A stretch of DNA of 64,000 bases from Marinobacterium litorale DSM 23545 (GCF_000428985.1 NZ_AUAZ01000007.1:108188-172187), one strand, 5' to 3'. Positions 1-9,800 are shown, numbered from the stretch's first letter. Numbers and translations: made by a program. The notes: generated by a model from the sequence alone, not told the origin.

Positions 1-1139
1 GCCCCACCGCGATACTCGTTGCTGATCGCGACACAGGCCAGCTCCCCCATACGGTCATCCTGGAACGGATAGAGTGCGGCACAGCCGATAATTGCGCCGT
101 CGCGAACCACGATGCTGAAGCGTTCGATTTCCGCCTCCAGCAGCTCCCGGGAGCGGCGTACCAGAATACCCCTCTCCTCCAGAGGCGCAATCAGTTCCAG
201 AATCCCACCGACATCCTCAATGGTGGCTGCGCGCACCTGCTCGTAGGATTCTTTGCTGATCATGGTACCGGTGCCATCGCGGGTAAACAGCTCGATCAGC
301 AGTGAGCCGTCCTGCGCGTGGCTGACCAGGTGGCAGCGTGGTACGCCCTTATCGCAGGCATCGACCGCAGCCTGCAGCAGACAGGCGGTTTCGGTCCAGG
401 GCGCTTCCGGGTCATTGGCAACGCTGGTCTCATAGTGATGGACAAGTCGGCGTGCCGTCTCGGCCAACAGCTCACTGCGCAGCTCGCCGCTGGAGTCGCG
501 AATCCCCTCCTGCTGGCCAAACAGAATCAGCTTGTCGGCTTTCAGTGCGACGGCAGTCCCGGTGGCCACTTCCTCGACGGACAGGTTGAACACTTCGCCG
601 GTGGGCGAATAACCCAGGTTGGAGATCAAAACGATATTGTTCAGGTCCAGCTGTTTCTGAATAGCCTGGCTATCGACCCGTCTGAGCTCGCCGGTATGGC
701 CCATATCAACCCCGTCGAGCACACCCAACGGACGTGCGGTCACGAAGTTGCCGCCACAGACGCGGATGCGAGCGCCGTGCATGGGGGTGTTGGCCAGCCC
801 CATGGAGAGCTGGGCCTCGATTTCGGTTCGCACGCGGCCGACGGCCTCAATCACGCAGCGCAGGGTCTGGCTGTCGGTCACCCGCTGGTCGTGGTGGAGA
901 CGCGTTTCCAGCCCGGCTTCCCGGGTGCGCTCATCGATCTGAGGACGCGCGCCATGTACCAGCACCAGCCGTACACCGAGGCTGTTCAGCAAGGCAATAT
1001 CGTGCACGATGCTGGCCAGGCGACTGTCGTTGATCGCTTCACCGCCGAGCATCAGGACAAACGTCTTGCCCCGGTGCGCATGGATGTAGGGGGAAGAGTG
1101 GCGGAACCAGTTGACGAAATCGAGTGTGGTGTCGTTCAC
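1..1139 (-). CDS. argA: N-acetylglutamate synthase ArgA, C-terminus cut by window edge
   Basis: First enzyme of arginine synthesis: transfers acetyl from acetyl-CoA to glutamate. About 379 codons are present, reading leftward off the window edge; the family is about 430-445 residues, so the last ~60 are missing. The N-terminus reads VNDTTLDFVNWFRHSSPYI, followed by FVLMLGGEAI, the amino-acid-kinase-like domain typical of ArgA; the GNAT acetyltransferase domain follows and is cut at the edge (ACVAISNEYRGG). The start is GTG: an in-frame stop lies only five codons upstream and no ATG fits. It follows argE by 25 bases on the same strand, so the two are probably one operon. Feedback inhibition by arginine is known for the family but is not visible here. 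Confidence 0.93.
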   Translation of the reverse strand, partial: MNDTTLDFVNWFRHSSPYIHAHRGKTFVLMLGGEAINDSRLASIVHDIALLNSLGVRLVLVHGARPQIDERTREAGLETRLHHDQRVTDSQTLRCVIEAVGRVRTEIEAQLSMGLANTPMHGARIRVCGGNFVTARPLGVLDGVDMGHTGELRRVDSQAIQKQLDLNNIVLISNLGYSPTGEVFNLSVEEVATGTAVALKADKLILFGQQEGIRDSSGELRSELLAETARRLVHHYETSVANDPEAPWTETACLLQAAVDACDKGVPRCHLVSHAQDGSLLIELFTRDGTGTMISKESYEQVRAATIEDVGGILELIAPLEERGILVRRSRELLEAEIERFSIVVRDGAIIGCAALYPFQDDRMGELACVAISNEYRGG

Positions 1140-1164
1140 GTGGGTAACCTGTCAGGGGGCCTGT

Positions 1165-2316
1165 TTAGAGGCAGTAGCGGGTAATCATCTGTTTGAGTAT
1201 GTCGAGGGTCGGCTGGATCTGGTCCAGTGCCAGGAATTCATCGGGCTGATGAGCCTGATCGATGGAACCCGGCCCCATGACGATCGTATCCATCCCCAGT
1301 CCCTGAAGGAAGGGGGCTTCCGTACCGAACGCCACAGCCTCGCTGGTGTGGCCTGTGAGCTTTTCCGCCAATGCAACCAGCCCCTGAGTCTCCGGGTTTT
1401 CAAAGGGTGGAATGCCCGGGAACAGGGAACGAGCCTCCAGCTTTACGCCGAAGCGCTCGCCCAATGGCAGCAAGCGTTCGCTGATCGCATCGCGCAGCCC
1501 TTCCATGGTCATGCCGGGCAGAGGGCGCAGGTCGAACTCCAGCTCACACTGGCCGCAAATTCGGTTGGGGTTATCGCCCCCGTGGATACAGCCAAAGTTC
1601 ATGGTGGGGTAGTCGACGCGGAAGTGGCTGTTACGGTGGCGCTCTTTCAGTTCCTGGCGGAAGGCGGAAAGCTCGTTAAGCACGCCATGCATCGCATCAA
1701 GGGCATTGGCCCCCAGTGAAGGGTCTGAAGAGTGACCGGCCCGGCCTTCGATCCGCACGGCCTCCATCATCATCCCTTTATGCATCCGTACCGGGCGCAG
1801 GCTGGAAGGCTCGCCAATGATCGCTGCCCGCGCTTTCGGTTTACCCGCCTCGGCCAGCGCCCGGGCGCCGGACATGGAGCTCTCCTCATCGGCGGTCGCC
1901 AGGATGATAAGAGGCTGTTTGAGCGGCTGATCGGCAAACTCTTTGGCCGCTTCTATCGCCAGCGCCAGAAAACCTTTCATATCGCAGGTGCCTAGCCCAT
2001 ACAGGCGCTGGTCACGCTCGACCATCCGAAACGGATCGCTGAGCCAGAGTTCCGGGTCACAGGGTACAGTGTCGGTATGGCCGGACAGGACCAGTCCACC
2101 GGAGCCTGAGCCCAATGTGGCGATCAGGTTGGCTTTGTTCTTTTCTCCGGGTACGGGCATCACCTCACAGTTAAAGCCCAGCCCGTCCAACCAGGTGTGC
2201 AGGTGCTCGATAACGGCCAGATTGCTCTGATCCCACTGTGGTGTGGTTGAGCTGATAGAGGGTGCGGCGATCAGTTCGCGCAGCATCGCCAGAGCGTTGG
2301 GTGTAGTGCGAGACAT
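1165..2316 (-). CDS. argE: Acetylornithine deacetylase ArgE
   Basis: Hydrolyses N2-acetyl-L-ornithine to ornithine and acetate in arginine synthesis; cytoplasmic M20-family metallohydrolase. The 383 residues match the family length. Metal ligands are visible: SGHTDTVP (His80, Asp82), CDMKG (Asp112) and the catalytic Glu pair at 144-145 in TADEES. The ATG is preceded by GGAG at 6 bases. It lies directly upstream of argA. A perfect TATAAT on the same strand sits about 75 bases upstream, just after the pit terminator hairpin. Having both ArgE and a classical ArgA suggests the linear arginine pathway, although an ArgJ elsewhere cannot be excluded. Confidence 0.95.
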   Translation of the reverse strand: MSRTTPNALAMLRELIAAPSISSTTPQWDQSNLAVIEHLHTWLDGLGFNCEVMPVPGEKNKANLIATLGSGSGGLVLSGHTDTVPCDPELWLSDPFRMVERDQRLYGLGTCDMKGFLALAIEAAKEFADQPLKQPLIILATADEESSMSGARALAEAGKPKARAAIIGEPSSLRPVRMHKGMMMEAVRIEGRAGHSSDPSLGANALDAMHGVLNELSAFRQELKERHRNSHFRVDYPTMNFGCIHGGDNPNRICGQCELEFDLRPLPGMTMEGLRDAISERLLPLGERFGVKLEARSLFPGIPPFENPETQGLVALAEKLTGHTSEAVAFGTEAPFLQGLGMDTIVMGPGSIDQAHQPDEFLALDQIQPTLDILKQMITRYCL

Positions 2317-2390
2317 GATGGACTCCGCTCGTTGGCTGAAGGGTCAGCATGGGCAAAGCGATATTGTGCAGGCTTTACCGTGCAGCGTCC

Positions 2391-2396
2391 ATTATA
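2391..2396 (-). promoter_or_regulatory. Putative -10 element for argE-argA
   Basis: A perfect TATAAT on the minus strand about 75 bases before the argE ATG, immediately downstream of the pit hairpin. No good -35 box is seen, because the upstream bases form the hairpin stem. This suggests argE-argA has its own promoter rather than depending on read-through from pit. Confidence 0.4.
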
Positions 2397-2398
2397 GA

Positions 2399-2423
2399 CG
2401 CCGACCGCCCAGGGCGGTCGGCG
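2399..2423 (-). terminator. Hairpin after pit
   Basis: A perfect 11-base-pair GC-rich inverted repeat (arms 2399-2409 and 2413-2423, 3-base loop) 16 bases past the pit stop codon. On the minus strand it is followed by TCTATAAT, not a strong T run, so it may terminate weakly or act as an mRNA 3' end stabiliser. Confidence 0.6.
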
Positions 2424-2438
2424 CAGAGGGCCCGGGGA

Positions 2439-3704
2439 TCAGGAAAAGATGCCCTTGAGCATGAAGAAGAACAGGATAGAGAGCAGTGCGCCGGCGGGCA
2501 GGGTAACGACCCAGGACACGAAGATTGTGCCTACCACCCTCAGGTTCAGAGCGGCCATACCCCGTGCGATACCGACCCCGAGTACGGCGCCGACCAGCGT
2601 ATGGGTGGTGGAGATCGGTAGCCCGGTGCCCGACGCGACCACAACGGTCGAAGCGGCCGCCAGTGTTGCCGCAAACCCACGGCTCGGGGTTAGCTCGGTG
2701 ATATTGGTACCCACCGTCGCGATAACCTTATGACCGTACATGACAAGCCCTGCCACGATGCCGCCGCCGCCGAGCAGGAGAATCCATGCCGGCATGGCCG
2801 ATTTCTGCGCCACACCGCCATCGGCAGCAACGACGCCGACCACGGCCGCGAGCGGGCCCACCGCGTTGGCCACGTCATTGGAGCCGTGGGCGAACGCCAT
2901 GGCACAGGCGGTAAACAGCATCAGGATACCGAATACCTTTTCCACACTGGTGAAGTGATACTCTTTGTCCGCCTTGGGGTCTTCCTTGATACGGCGCAGC
3001 ATAAAGACGCCCAGCGCCATTACGCCCAGCGCTACAACCGCAGATATCAGCGCGCTCTGACCCCAGCTAAGATGAAGACCGATGTGCTTGAGCCCCTTGG
3101 TGAAGGTAACCATCGCAACGATAAAACCCACCAGGAACATGTAAAAAGGCACATAGCGCTTGGCATTACTGAACGGGTCGTTGGTGTCAAAGATCAGCCT
3201 TTGTACGCTCCTGAAGAGCACAAACCCGATAATACCGGCAGTGACGGGCGAGACGACCCAACTGGCAACGATGGTTCCGACCTTGCCCCAGTGCACCGCC
3301 TCCACGGAAATTCCCACCGCCGCAAAGCCAACGATGGCACCGACGATAGAGTGGGTCGTCGACACAGGCCAGCCGAAGTGGGTGGCGACCAGCAGCCAGA
3401 CACCGGCCGCCAGCAGTGAAGCAAGCATGCCGTACACCAGCAGCTCCGGACTACCAGCGAGAATACCGGGCTCGATAATCCCCTTCCGGATGGTTGCGGT
3501 TACCGCGCCACCGGCCAGGTAGGCGCCGGCGAACTCAAACAGAATAGCGATGATGATCGCTTGCTTAAGCGTGATCGCGCGTGAGCCAACCGAAGTGCCC
3601 ATGGCATTGGCCACGTCGTTGGCACCCACGCCCCAGGCCATGAAAAAACCGAAGACGCAGGCCAGGATGACAAAGATCTCACCGTGCTGAACTATGATTT
3701 CCAT
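2439..3704 (-). CDS. pit: PiT-family inorganic phosphate transporter
   Basis: Low-affinity inner-membrane transporter that brings in phosphate, probably as a metal-phosphate complex with protons. It has 421 residues and many hydrophobic segments. Both PiT signature repeats are present: GANDVANAMGTSVGSRA near residues 27-43 and GSNDVANAVGPLAAVVG near 270-285, the inverted-repeat halves of this family. The DUF47/PhoU-like gene lies 21 bases upstream on the same strand, the usual pairing in Pseudomonas-type genomes, where the partner is thought to modulate the transporter. No convincing Pho box was found, in keeping with a constitutive low-affinity system. Confidence 0.95.
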   Translation of the reverse strand: MEIIVQHGEIFVILACVFGFFMAWGVGANDVANAMGTSVGSRAITLKQAIIIAILFEFAGAYLAGGAVTATIRKGIIEPGILAGSPELLVYGMLASLLAAGVWLLVATHFGWPVSTTHSIVGAIVGFAAVGISVEAVHWGKVGTIVASWVVSPVTAGIIGFVLFRSVQRLIFDTNDPFSNAKRYVPFYMFLVGFIVAMVTFTKGLKHIGLHLSWGQSALISAVVALGVMALGVFMLRRIKEDPKADKEYHFTSVEKVFGILMLFTACAMAFAHGSNDVANAVGPLAAVVGVVAADGGVAQKSAMPAWILLLGGGGIVAGLVMYGHKVIATVGTNITELTPSRGFAATLAAASTVVVASGTGLPISTTHTLVGAVLGVGIARGMAALNLRVVGTIFVSWVVTLPAGALLSILFFFMLKGIFS

Positions 3705-3725
3705 TGGTTCCTCGTTCGACAGCTA

Positions 3726-4403
3726 TTAACGGGCCAGAAGCAGCTGCAGACGGCTGCCTACCTGTTGTGCGCGGTTTGCCAGGTCTCCGACCCAGCTGAT
3801 GATCTGGTAAAGAAACATCACATCGACCGGATACAGGTCACGCTCTACGGCGAACAGGGCACCGCGCAGATCGCGCTCGTGCTTGTCTGCTTCGTATTCA
3901 AGGCGGTCCAGTTCGGTCAGCAGCTTCTCGACCACCTCGATCTCATGGCCACGGAAGCCCGATGTCACCAGCTCGTCGAGCTCATGAAGCGCTTTCCTGG
4001 CCTGGTCGGTGGCTTGGAGTGCCGTATCGAGGAGTTTGAGCATACCTCCCTGCAGAGCGACGGGAATCGTCATTTGCCGACCCAACACCAGCCCGGCGAT
4101 ATCCTTGGCTTTATTGGCGATCTTGTCCTGCATACGGATCAGATCGAGCAGGTCGGTGCGAGGGACGGGCAGGAACAGGTTGCCTGGGAGGTTCTGGCGA
4201 ATCTCTCGCTTGATGGCGTCTGCCTGGTGCTCCAGTTCGGTAACCTGCCGTTGGTGCTCAGCGGCTTTCTCCCAGTCCTCCTCGATCACCGCCTGGAAAA
4301 ACGGGACGAGTTCAGCGGCGCTTGCCTGCGCCTTATCGATATGTTCCTGCATCGGCATGAAGGGAGAACGGGCGAACATCTGGAAAAGGGGGCTGTTTAC
4401 CAT
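3726..4403 (-). CDS. DUF47 / PhoU-like partner of Pit (TIGR00153 type)
   Basis: A 225-residue, largely helical cytoplasmic protein of the DUF47 family, distant relatives of PhoU. The start was placed at the ATG giving MVNSPLFQMFARSPF, which matches the family N-terminus and has AGGT upstream; an in-frame start 27 codons earlier would run into the promoter region. Charged heptad-like helices (for example EHQRQVTELEHQADAIKREI) fit a helical bundle. It is co-transcribed with pit, and members of the family are usually found beside Pit transporters. The biochemical role is not established; modulation of phosphate uptake is inferred from context. Confidence 0.88.
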   Translation of the reverse strand: MVNSPLFQMFARSPFMPMQEHIDKAQASAAELVPFFQAVIEEDWEKAAEHQRQVTELEHQADAIKREIRQNLPGNLFLPVPRTDLLDLIRMQDKIANKAKDIAGLVLGRQMTIPVALQGGMLKLLDTALQATDQARKALHELDELVTSGFRGHEIEVVEKLLTELDRLEYEADKHERDLRGALFAVERDLYPVDVMFLYQIISWVGDLANRAQQVGSRLQLLLAR

Positions 4404-4603
4404 TGATGTGTACCTGATTTTTTGCCGGTTGGAATTGGGGCGAAGTATACGTATGAAACCCGCTTTTTTGTAATAAAAGCGCAATTAAACTGTCATAACT
4501 CATCTAAATATCGCCGAATTTGGGGATTGGACATGGATGCCTGGTTGGTGCCCGGTCTTATCGGACCTAAAATGGAATAAAACCAACTCAGTGGAGCCAA
4601 GTA

Positions 4604-5662
4604 ATGGGAGCGGAAACAGAACTGAAACTGGCCATTTTGCCGGAATATGCGCAGGACGTGGCCGGTCTGGCCCTGCCGGGGGCCGGTGAGAAGGAGCCGG
4701 GAGACGCTCTGGAACTGACCAATATTTACTACGATACTCCAGGCTGTGACCTCCATCTGGCCCGCTCGGCGCTGAGGATTCGGCGTCAGGGGGCGGGCTA
4801 CATCCAGACACTGAAGAGTGCAGGTAATGGCCAAGCGGGGCTGTCTATCCGCAACGAATGGGAGTGGCCCCGTGATGAGCCGACACTGGACCGTGCGGTA
4901 TTGGCAGACCATCTGCCGGATTCACTAACGGGGGGCGAAGGACTCTTACAAACGCTGGTCCCTGTTTTTGAGACTAATTTCCAGCGCCGGATTGTGATGC
5001 TTGAGGGTGATGAAGCCGGTGGCTGGCGTGTCGAGATGGCGTTCGACCAGGGCGAGATCCTGGCCGGTGGTCGCTCTGAACCGATCTGTGAAATCGAGCT
5101 GGAACTCAAGCGCGGCACACCGGATTGCCTGTTCCAGCTGGCTTCCGAAATTGCGCGCCAGTTGCCGGTGCAGGTGTTGGATGCCAGTAAAGCACAGCGC
5201 GGCTATCGACTTGCCGGGCATGACGTGCACGCGTTGCCACAGGTCAACGTGGAGTTTCAGAACAGCGAAACCTTCACACTGGTGTCTCTGATATCCGCGT
5301 GCCTTAAGGCGTGGCCGCCGCTGTTGGACGCCGCGTTTGCGGGCGACGAAGTTGCACTGGGGCGGTTGGTGAAAACCCTGGATCTGTTGCTGGTGGCGCT
5401 GGAGTCTCTGCCCGAAGTGGCGGAGCATTGCCAGGTCTTGATTTCCCAGTATCAGCGGTTACGTTCGGAGGTGGCGCGCGCCCACGACTGGCGGCTGTTG
5501 AGCTGTATGCCTGCCGCCTGGAAGGCACAGCGCAAGCAGGAAGCAAAATCGCATCTGGAGGGGCTGCGCCACAAGACCCTGCCGGGGCAGCTGGCGCTGG
5601 CGACAGGCGAGCTGCTGTGGCAGATGGCCGAAGATGCAGAAGGGGATGTGAATGAGCGCTGA
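4604..5662 (+). CDS. ygiF: CYTH-domain inorganic triphosphatase with short CHAD-like tail (YgiF-like)
   Basis: Predicted to hydrolyse inorganic tripolyphosphate with a divalent metal. The CYTH signature ExExK is at residues 4-8 (ETELK) and the remaining CYTH strands run to about residue 200, with basic residues lining the tunnel (RSALRIRRQG, ELELKRG). The rest (about 210-352) is helical and resembles a CHAD domain but is shorter than in E. coli YgiF (433 residues). The ATG follows GGAG by 7 bases. Its last 11 bases overlap the start of the asparaginase gene, suggesting coupled translation. A CYTH/CHAD gene near pit-DUF47 is also seen in Pseudomonas, consistent with a polyphosphate link. Confidence 0.85.
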   Translation: MGAETELKLAILPEYAQDVAGLALPGAGEKEPGDALELTNIYYDTPGCDLHLARSALRIRRQGAGYIQTLKSAGNGQAGLSIRNEWEWPRDEPTLDRAVLADHLPDSLTGGEGLLQTLVPVFETNFQRRIVMLEGDEAGGWRVEMAFDQGEILAGGRSEPICEIELELKRGTPDCLFQLASEIARQLPVQVLDASKAQRGYRLAGHDVHALPQVNVEFQNSETFTLVSLISACLKAWPPLLDAAFAGDEVALGRLVKTLDLLLVALESLPEVAEHCQVLISQYQRLRSEVARAHDWRLLSCMPAAWKAQRKQEAKSHLEGLRHKTLPGQLALATGELLWQMAEDAEGDVNER

Positions 5663-6659
5663 GCTGCTGGTCATCCACACCGGGGGAACGATCGGCATGA
5701 TGCCGGGCCCCGCGGGCCTCGAGCCGGTCCAGGGGTTCGAGCGCATGGTGCGTGAGCGGCTGGGTGCTCGCCTCGGTGCGCTGCCGACTTTCGATTTTAT
5801 CGAGTTGGAGCCACTGATCGACAGCGCAGAGCTATCTCCCGGCCACTGGGCTCAGCTCGTTGCCTTGATTGAACAGCATCTGGTGCAGTATCGCGGGATC
5901 GTGATTCTGCACGGTACCGATACCCTGGCATATACCGCTGCGGCGCTCTCCTTCATGCTTGCCGGTCTGGACCGACCGGTGATTCTGACCGGATCCCAGA
6001 TTCCTTTGCACAACAGCCGTAATGATGCGGAAGGACATCTGCTGGGGGCGCTGGAGTTGGCGGCGCGACCTGAAATCCACGAGGTGGCTATCTACTTTAA
6101 TGGACGCTTGTTGAGAGGTAACCGGGCCACCAAGATGGATGCCGGAGCCATGGCTGCGTTCGACTCGCCCAACTTTCCGGAACTGGCAACTCTGGGCATC
6201 GATCTGGCTTTAAATGAACAGCTGCTTTTGCCTGCCGGTACGCCGAAGTTTTCAGTCGCCACTTGCGACGCCGATTCGGTGGCCGTACTGCGTCTGTTTC
6301 CGGGCTTGAGCGCTGGCCAGCTCCAGGCGATGCTGGGCCAGGCTCACTGCCGCGCCCTGATCCTGCAGTGCTATGGCGTGGGCAATGCACCGGTCAGTCA
6401 GCCGGGCTGGCTGGAAACGCTGGAGGCCGCGGTTGCGGCGGGTAAGGTGGTAGTCAATATCAGCCAGTGCTACCGCGGAGCGGTCGTCCCTTCAACCTAT
6501 GCGACCGGCTCTGCGCTGGAACGGGTGGGGGTCATTGCGGGAAACGACATGACGCTGGAAGCCGCTTTCGGCAAGCTGCACTGGTTGCTGGCTGCCGGTC
6601 ATAGCGCGGCCGAGATTGCCGGGCTGATGCAACGTTCCATCTGCGGGGAGATGGGTTAG
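5652..6659 (+). CDS. ansA: L-asparaginase, type I (cytoplasmic)
   Basis: Hydrolyses asparagine to aspartate and ammonia. Its 335 residues lack a signal peptide, pointing to the cytoplasmic type I enzyme. The catalytic N-terminal motif is HTGGTIGMM, with nucleophilic Thr at residue 10, and the second motif HGTDTLAYTA carries the catalytic Thr-Asp pair. The C-terminal domain begins near residue 215. Start ATG overlaps the last codons of the CYTH gene (11 bases). The gene converges on the amino-acid transporter operon; a 10-base-pair hairpin lies between them. Together with that transporter it may help use amino acids as a nitrogen source. Confidence 0.93.
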   Translation: MSAELLVIHTGGTIGMMPGPAGLEPVQGFERMVRERLGARLGALPTFDFIELEPLIDSAELSPGHWAQLVALIEQHLVQYRGIVILHGTDTLAYTAAALSFMLAGLDRPVILTGSQIPLHNSRNDAEGHLLGALELAARPEIHEVAIYFNGRLLRGNRATKMDAGAMAAFDSPNFPELATLGIDLALNEQLLLPAGTPKFSVATCDADSVAVLRLFPGLSAGQLQAMLGQAHCRALILQCYGVGNAPVSQPGWLETLEAAVAAGKVVVNISQCYRGAVVPSTYATGSALERVGVIAGNDMTLEAAFGKLHWLLAAGHSAAEIAGLMQRSICGEMG

Positions 6660-6661
6660 CG

Positions 6662-6689
6662 AACCGGGCAGCGCAGGGACTGCCCGGTT
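6662..6689. terminator. Hairpin between converging ansA and aapP
   Basis: Perfect 10-base inverted repeat (6662-6671 and 6680-6689) with an 8-base loop, lying between the ansA stop and the aapP stop. It can fold in both transcripts and probably serves as a bidirectional terminator, although T runs on either side are short. Confidence 0.6.
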
Positions 6690-6697
6690 TCGAGGCC

Positions 6698-7462
6698 TCA
6701 GTGGTTGAGGATCTGGCTGAGGAACATTTGGGTACGCTCATGCTGCGGGTTGTTGAAGAACTCGTGGGGCGGGTTCTCCTCAATGATCTGACCGCCATCC
6801 ATAAAGATAACCCTGTCTGCCACGGTTTTGGCAAAGCCCATCTCGTGAGTTACGCAGAGCATGGTCATCCCCTCCTGGGCCAGCTCGATCATGACATCGA
6901 GCACTTCCTTGATCATCTCGGGGTCCAGGGCGGAGGTTGGTTCGTCAAACAGCATCACATCCGGATTCATACACAGGGAACGGGCGATCGCTACACGCTG
7001 CTGCTGCCCCCCGGAGAGCTGGCCGGGAAACTTCTTGGCCTGCTCCGGGATTTTTACACGTTCCAGGTATTTCATGGCGGTGGCTTCGGCTTCCTTGCGT
7101 GGAATCTTCTTCACCCAGATGGGTGCCAGCACGCAGTTCTCCAACACGGTCAGGTGGGGGAACAGGTTAAAGTGCTGGAACACCATGCCCACATCCTTGC
7201 GGATCGCTTCGATCTTCTTCACGTCCTGTGTCAGCGGCACGCCGTTGACGATAATGTCCCCCTGTTGGTGCTCCTCCAGGCGGTTTATGCATCGGATCAT
7301 GGTGGACTTGCCAGAGCCGGACGGTCCGCAGATAACGATGCGTTCGCCTTTCTTAACTTCCAGGTTGATGTTTTTCAGTACGTGGAACTCACCGTACCAC
7401 TTGTTCATGTTACGCAGCTCGATCATCAGCTGCTCATCGGAATGGGTTACCGCGTCACTCAT
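6698..7462 (-). CDS. aapP: Polar amino-acid ABC transporter ATP-binding protein
   Basis: ATPase of the aapJQMP importer. In 254 residues it shows Walker [10 protein letters not shown] (46-54), Q-loop Gln96, signature LSGGQQQR (149-156), Walker B LFDEP (171-175) and the H-loop in CVTHEMGFA. It belongs to the GlnQ/HisP polar amino-acid subfamily. The start is the ATG of MSDAVTH with GGAG 9 bases upstream; an earlier in-frame TTG is part of that ribosome-binding region. Last gene of a four-gene operon. As the only ATPase it should form a homodimer under the AapQ/AapM channel. Confidence 0.95.
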   Translation of the reverse strand: MSDAVTHSDEQLMIELRNMNKWYGEFHVLKNINLEVKKGERIVICGPSGSGKSTMIRCINRLEEHQQGDIIVNGVPLTQDVKKIEAIRKDVGMVFQHFNLFPHLTVLENCVLAPIWVKKIPRKEAEATAMKYLERVKIPEQAKKFPGQLSGGQQQRVAIARSLCMNPDVMLFDEPTSALDPEMIKEVLDVMIELAQEGMTMLCVTHEMGFAKTVADRVIFMDGGQIIEENPPHEFFNNPQHERTQMFLSQILNH

Positions 7463-7479
7463 TGTCTTAATCTCCAAAA

Positions 7480-8580
7480 TCAGGCCCGGTTACCGTGTCC
7501 GGTGTGTAGCCGTTTCTCCAGATGCTGGCTGTAGCGCGACATGCTGAAGCAGAAAATCCAGAAGACGAAGGCCACAAACACATAGCCTTCAGTGGCGTAA
7601 CCGATCCATTTCGGGTCGTTGGTGGCTGCCTGGACGATGGCCAGCAGATCGAACAGACCGATAATCAGCACCAGGCTGGTGTCCTTGAACAGGGCGATGA
7701 AGGTGTTCACGATCCCCGGGATCATCATCTTCAGTGCCTGGGGCAGGATGATCAGAATCATCTTCTGCCAGTAACCCAGTCCCAGCGCGTCCGCGGCTTC
7801 GTACTGGCCTTTCGGAATCGCCTGCAGACCGCCGCGCACGACCTCCGCCATGTAGGCGGACTGGAACATGGTGATACCGATCAGGGCGCGCAGCAGCTTG
7901 TCGAAGGTCATACCTTCGGGGAAGAACAGCGGCAGCATGACCGATGCCATGAACAGCACGGTAATCAGCGGGACACCGCGCCAGATCTCGATGTAAACCA
8001 CCGACAGTGATTTAACGATCGGCATGTCGGACTGTCGCCCCAATGCCAGAAGCACCCCGATGGGCAGCGATGCCACCATACCGACCACGGCCAGAACCAG
8101 GGTCAGACTGAGACCGCCCCACTGGTGAGTATCGACGGCCTCCAGTCCAAAACTTCCCCCGGTCAGCAGAAAGAATGCGATTACCGGGTAGATGACCAGC
8201 GTGATCAGTGCGGCGATCCCCTTAGCGGGTAGCTTGGGAATAGCCAGCCAAAGGATAAGGCCCAGCAACAGGAAAAAGGCCAAGTCCAGTCGCCAGGTCT
8301 CGGAGTCCGGGTAGAAACCGTACAGGAACTGATCGATACGTTGGCCGATAAAGACCCAGCAGGCGCCACCGTCGGTGCAGGACTCCCGGGCAGTACCGGT
8401 CCAGTTGGCATCGATCAGCACCCATTGAACGACCGGAGCCAGTATCGTGAATGCAAGCCAGGCCAGAAGGACGGTGGCGATGGAGTTGAGCGGTCCATTG
8501 AACAGATGCTTGCGCGCCCAGCCGATGGCGCCAATGGTATTGGCCGGGGGCGGAAGCGTGGGTTGAAGTTCATATTTCAT
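7480..8580 (-). CDS. aapM: Polar amino-acid ABC transporter permease AapM
   Basis: Second membrane subunit of the importer, 366 residues. It has an N-terminal hydrophobic segment and a long periplasmic/hydrophobic insertion before the BPD_transp_1 domain, as in AapM/BztC proteins. The EAA loop is visible near the C-terminus in the region [22 protein letters not shown]. It is 11 bases downstream of aapQ and 17 upstream of aapP. AapQ and AapM are expected to form the heterodimeric channel for a broad range of amino acids, or mainly glutamate/glutamine/aspartate as in Bzt systems; specificity cannot be read from the sequence. Confidence 0.93.
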   Translation of the reverse strand: MKYELQPTLPPPANTIGAIGWARKHLFNGPLNSIATVLLAWLAFTILAPVVQWVLIDANWTGTARESCTDGGACWVFIGQRIDQFLYGFYPDSETWRLDLAFFLLLGLILWLAIPKLPAKGIAALITLVIYPVIAFFLLTGGSFGLEAVDTHQWGGLSLTLVLAVVGMVASLPIGVLLALGRQSDMPIVKSLSVVYIEIWRGVPLITVLFMASVMLPLFFPEGMTFDKLLRALIGITMFQSAYMAEVVRGGLQAIPKGQYEAADALGLGYWQKMILIILPQALKMMIPGIVNTFIALFKDTSLVLIIGLFDLLAIVQAATNDPKWIGYATEGYVFVAFVFWIFCFSMSRYSQHLEKRLHTGHGNRA

Positions 8581-8591
8581 CGGTAGCCCCC

Positions 8592-9800
8592 TTAGCGCTC
8601 AACCAGCGACATGCGCTTGTTGTACCAGTTCATGAACAGCGAGGTCAGGATACTCAGCGACAGGTATACCGCCATCGTCATCGAGATGACCTCAATCGCC
8701 TGGCCGGTCTGGTTCAGTGTCGTCCCGGCGAACACGGAAACCAGGTCCGGGTAGCCGATGGCTGTGGCCAGCGATGAGTTCTTGGTCAGGTTCAGATACT
8801 GACTGGTCAACGGAGGAATAATGACCCGCATCGCCTGCGGAATAACGATCAGGCGCAGGGTTCGGGTCTTCGGAAGCCCCAGCGCGGAAGCGGCTTCAAT
8901 CTGGCCATGGGGAACCGACAGAATCCCCCCTCGCACGGTTTCGGCGATGAAAGCGGCGGTGTAGATGGTCAGGGCCAGCCAGAGCGCGGCCAATTCCGGA
9001 ATGATCGTCATCCCGCCCTGAAAGTTAAAACCTTTCAGTTCCGGGTGGTCAAAGGTTAACGGTGCTCCGGCGATGACAAAGGCGATCAGCGGCAGGCCAA
9101 TAATCAGTCCGAGGCTGACCCAGCCGGCGGGGAATATCTGACCGGTGGCATCCTGGCGTTTGTGGGCCCAGCGCTTGATCAGAACGCTCGCGATAATGGC
9201 AATGGCCAGAGCGCCCCAAACCAGTCCAAAACCGGCTTCGGTGACCGGCGCGGGCATATAGAAGCCGCGAATATTCAGGTAGGTGCCAAAGAACTCCATG
9301 CTTTGCCGAGGCGATGGCAATGCCCTGAGGACGGCGAAGTACCAGAAAAAAATCTGCAGCAGCAGCGGGATGTTTCGGAAGATTTCGATATAAACGGCAG
9401 ACAGCTTGGCGATAAGCCAGTTATCCGACAGCCGGGCGATGCCCAGGATAAAGCCCAGTATGGTGGCGGCTACAATCCCCAGGAAGGAGACCAGTACCGT
9501 GTTCATCAGACCGACGAGAAAGGTGCGGCCGTAGCTGGAGGCTTCAGAGTATTCGATCAGTGACAGGGGAATCCCAAAACCGGCTTCCTGAGAGAGGAAG
9601 CTGAAACCGGTGGTGATACCGCGCTGTTCCAGATTGCTCAGGGTGTTGGAAACGATAAACCAGATGAAAGCGCCGATAACCAAAACCAGCAGAACCTGGA
9701 AAACCAGGGCGCGTTTGGCGGGGTCATTGTAGAACTTGACCTCCTGGCTGGGGTCTGTGGCGGGCGTGCTTCCCTTGGCGTTAGGCAGGTCCGATGACAT
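8592..9800 (-). CDS. aapQ: Polar amino-acid ABC transporter permease AapQ
   Basis: First membrane subunit of the importer, about 402 residues. Hydrophobic segment near residues 35-55, a GTYLNIRGFYMPAP-type insert typical of AapQ/BztB, then the permease domain with EAA loop IEAASALGLPKTRTLRLIVIPQA. The start is set at the ATG of MSSDLPN, with GGAG 9 bases upstream; a TTG seven codons earlier lacks a good ribosome-binding site. It follows aapJ after an 81-base gap that contains a strong hairpin, which may lower its expression relative to the binding protein. Confidence 0.93.
   Translation of the reverse strand: MSSDLPNAKGSTPATDPSQEVKFYNDPAKRALVFQVLLVLVIGAFIWFIVSNTLSNLEQRGITTGFSFLSQEAGFGIPLSLIEYSEASSYGRTFLVGLMNTVLVSFLGIVAATILGFILGIARLSDNWLIAKLSAVYIEIFRNIPLLLQIFFWYFAVLRALPSPRQSMEFFGTYLNIRGFYMPAPVTEAGFGLVWGALAIAIIASVLIKRWAHKRQDATGQIFPAGWVSLGLIIGLPLIAFVIAGAPLTFDHPELKGFNFQGGMTIIPELAALWLALTIYTAAFIAETVRGGILSVPHGQIEAASALGLPKTRTLRLIVIPQAMRVIIPPLTSQYLNLTKNSSLATAIGYPDLVSVFAGTTLNQTGQAIEVISMTMAVYLSLSILTSLFMNWYNKRMSLVER

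Noticed and set aside
318..1184. Long plus-strand open frame at the left edge
   Set aside because: It is antisense to argA, whose minus-strand translation matches the family throughout.
4490..4507. CTGTCAT resembling a Pho box half-site upstream of DUF47-pit
   Set aside because: The second repeat is poor and the orientation does not suit pit; not better than chance.
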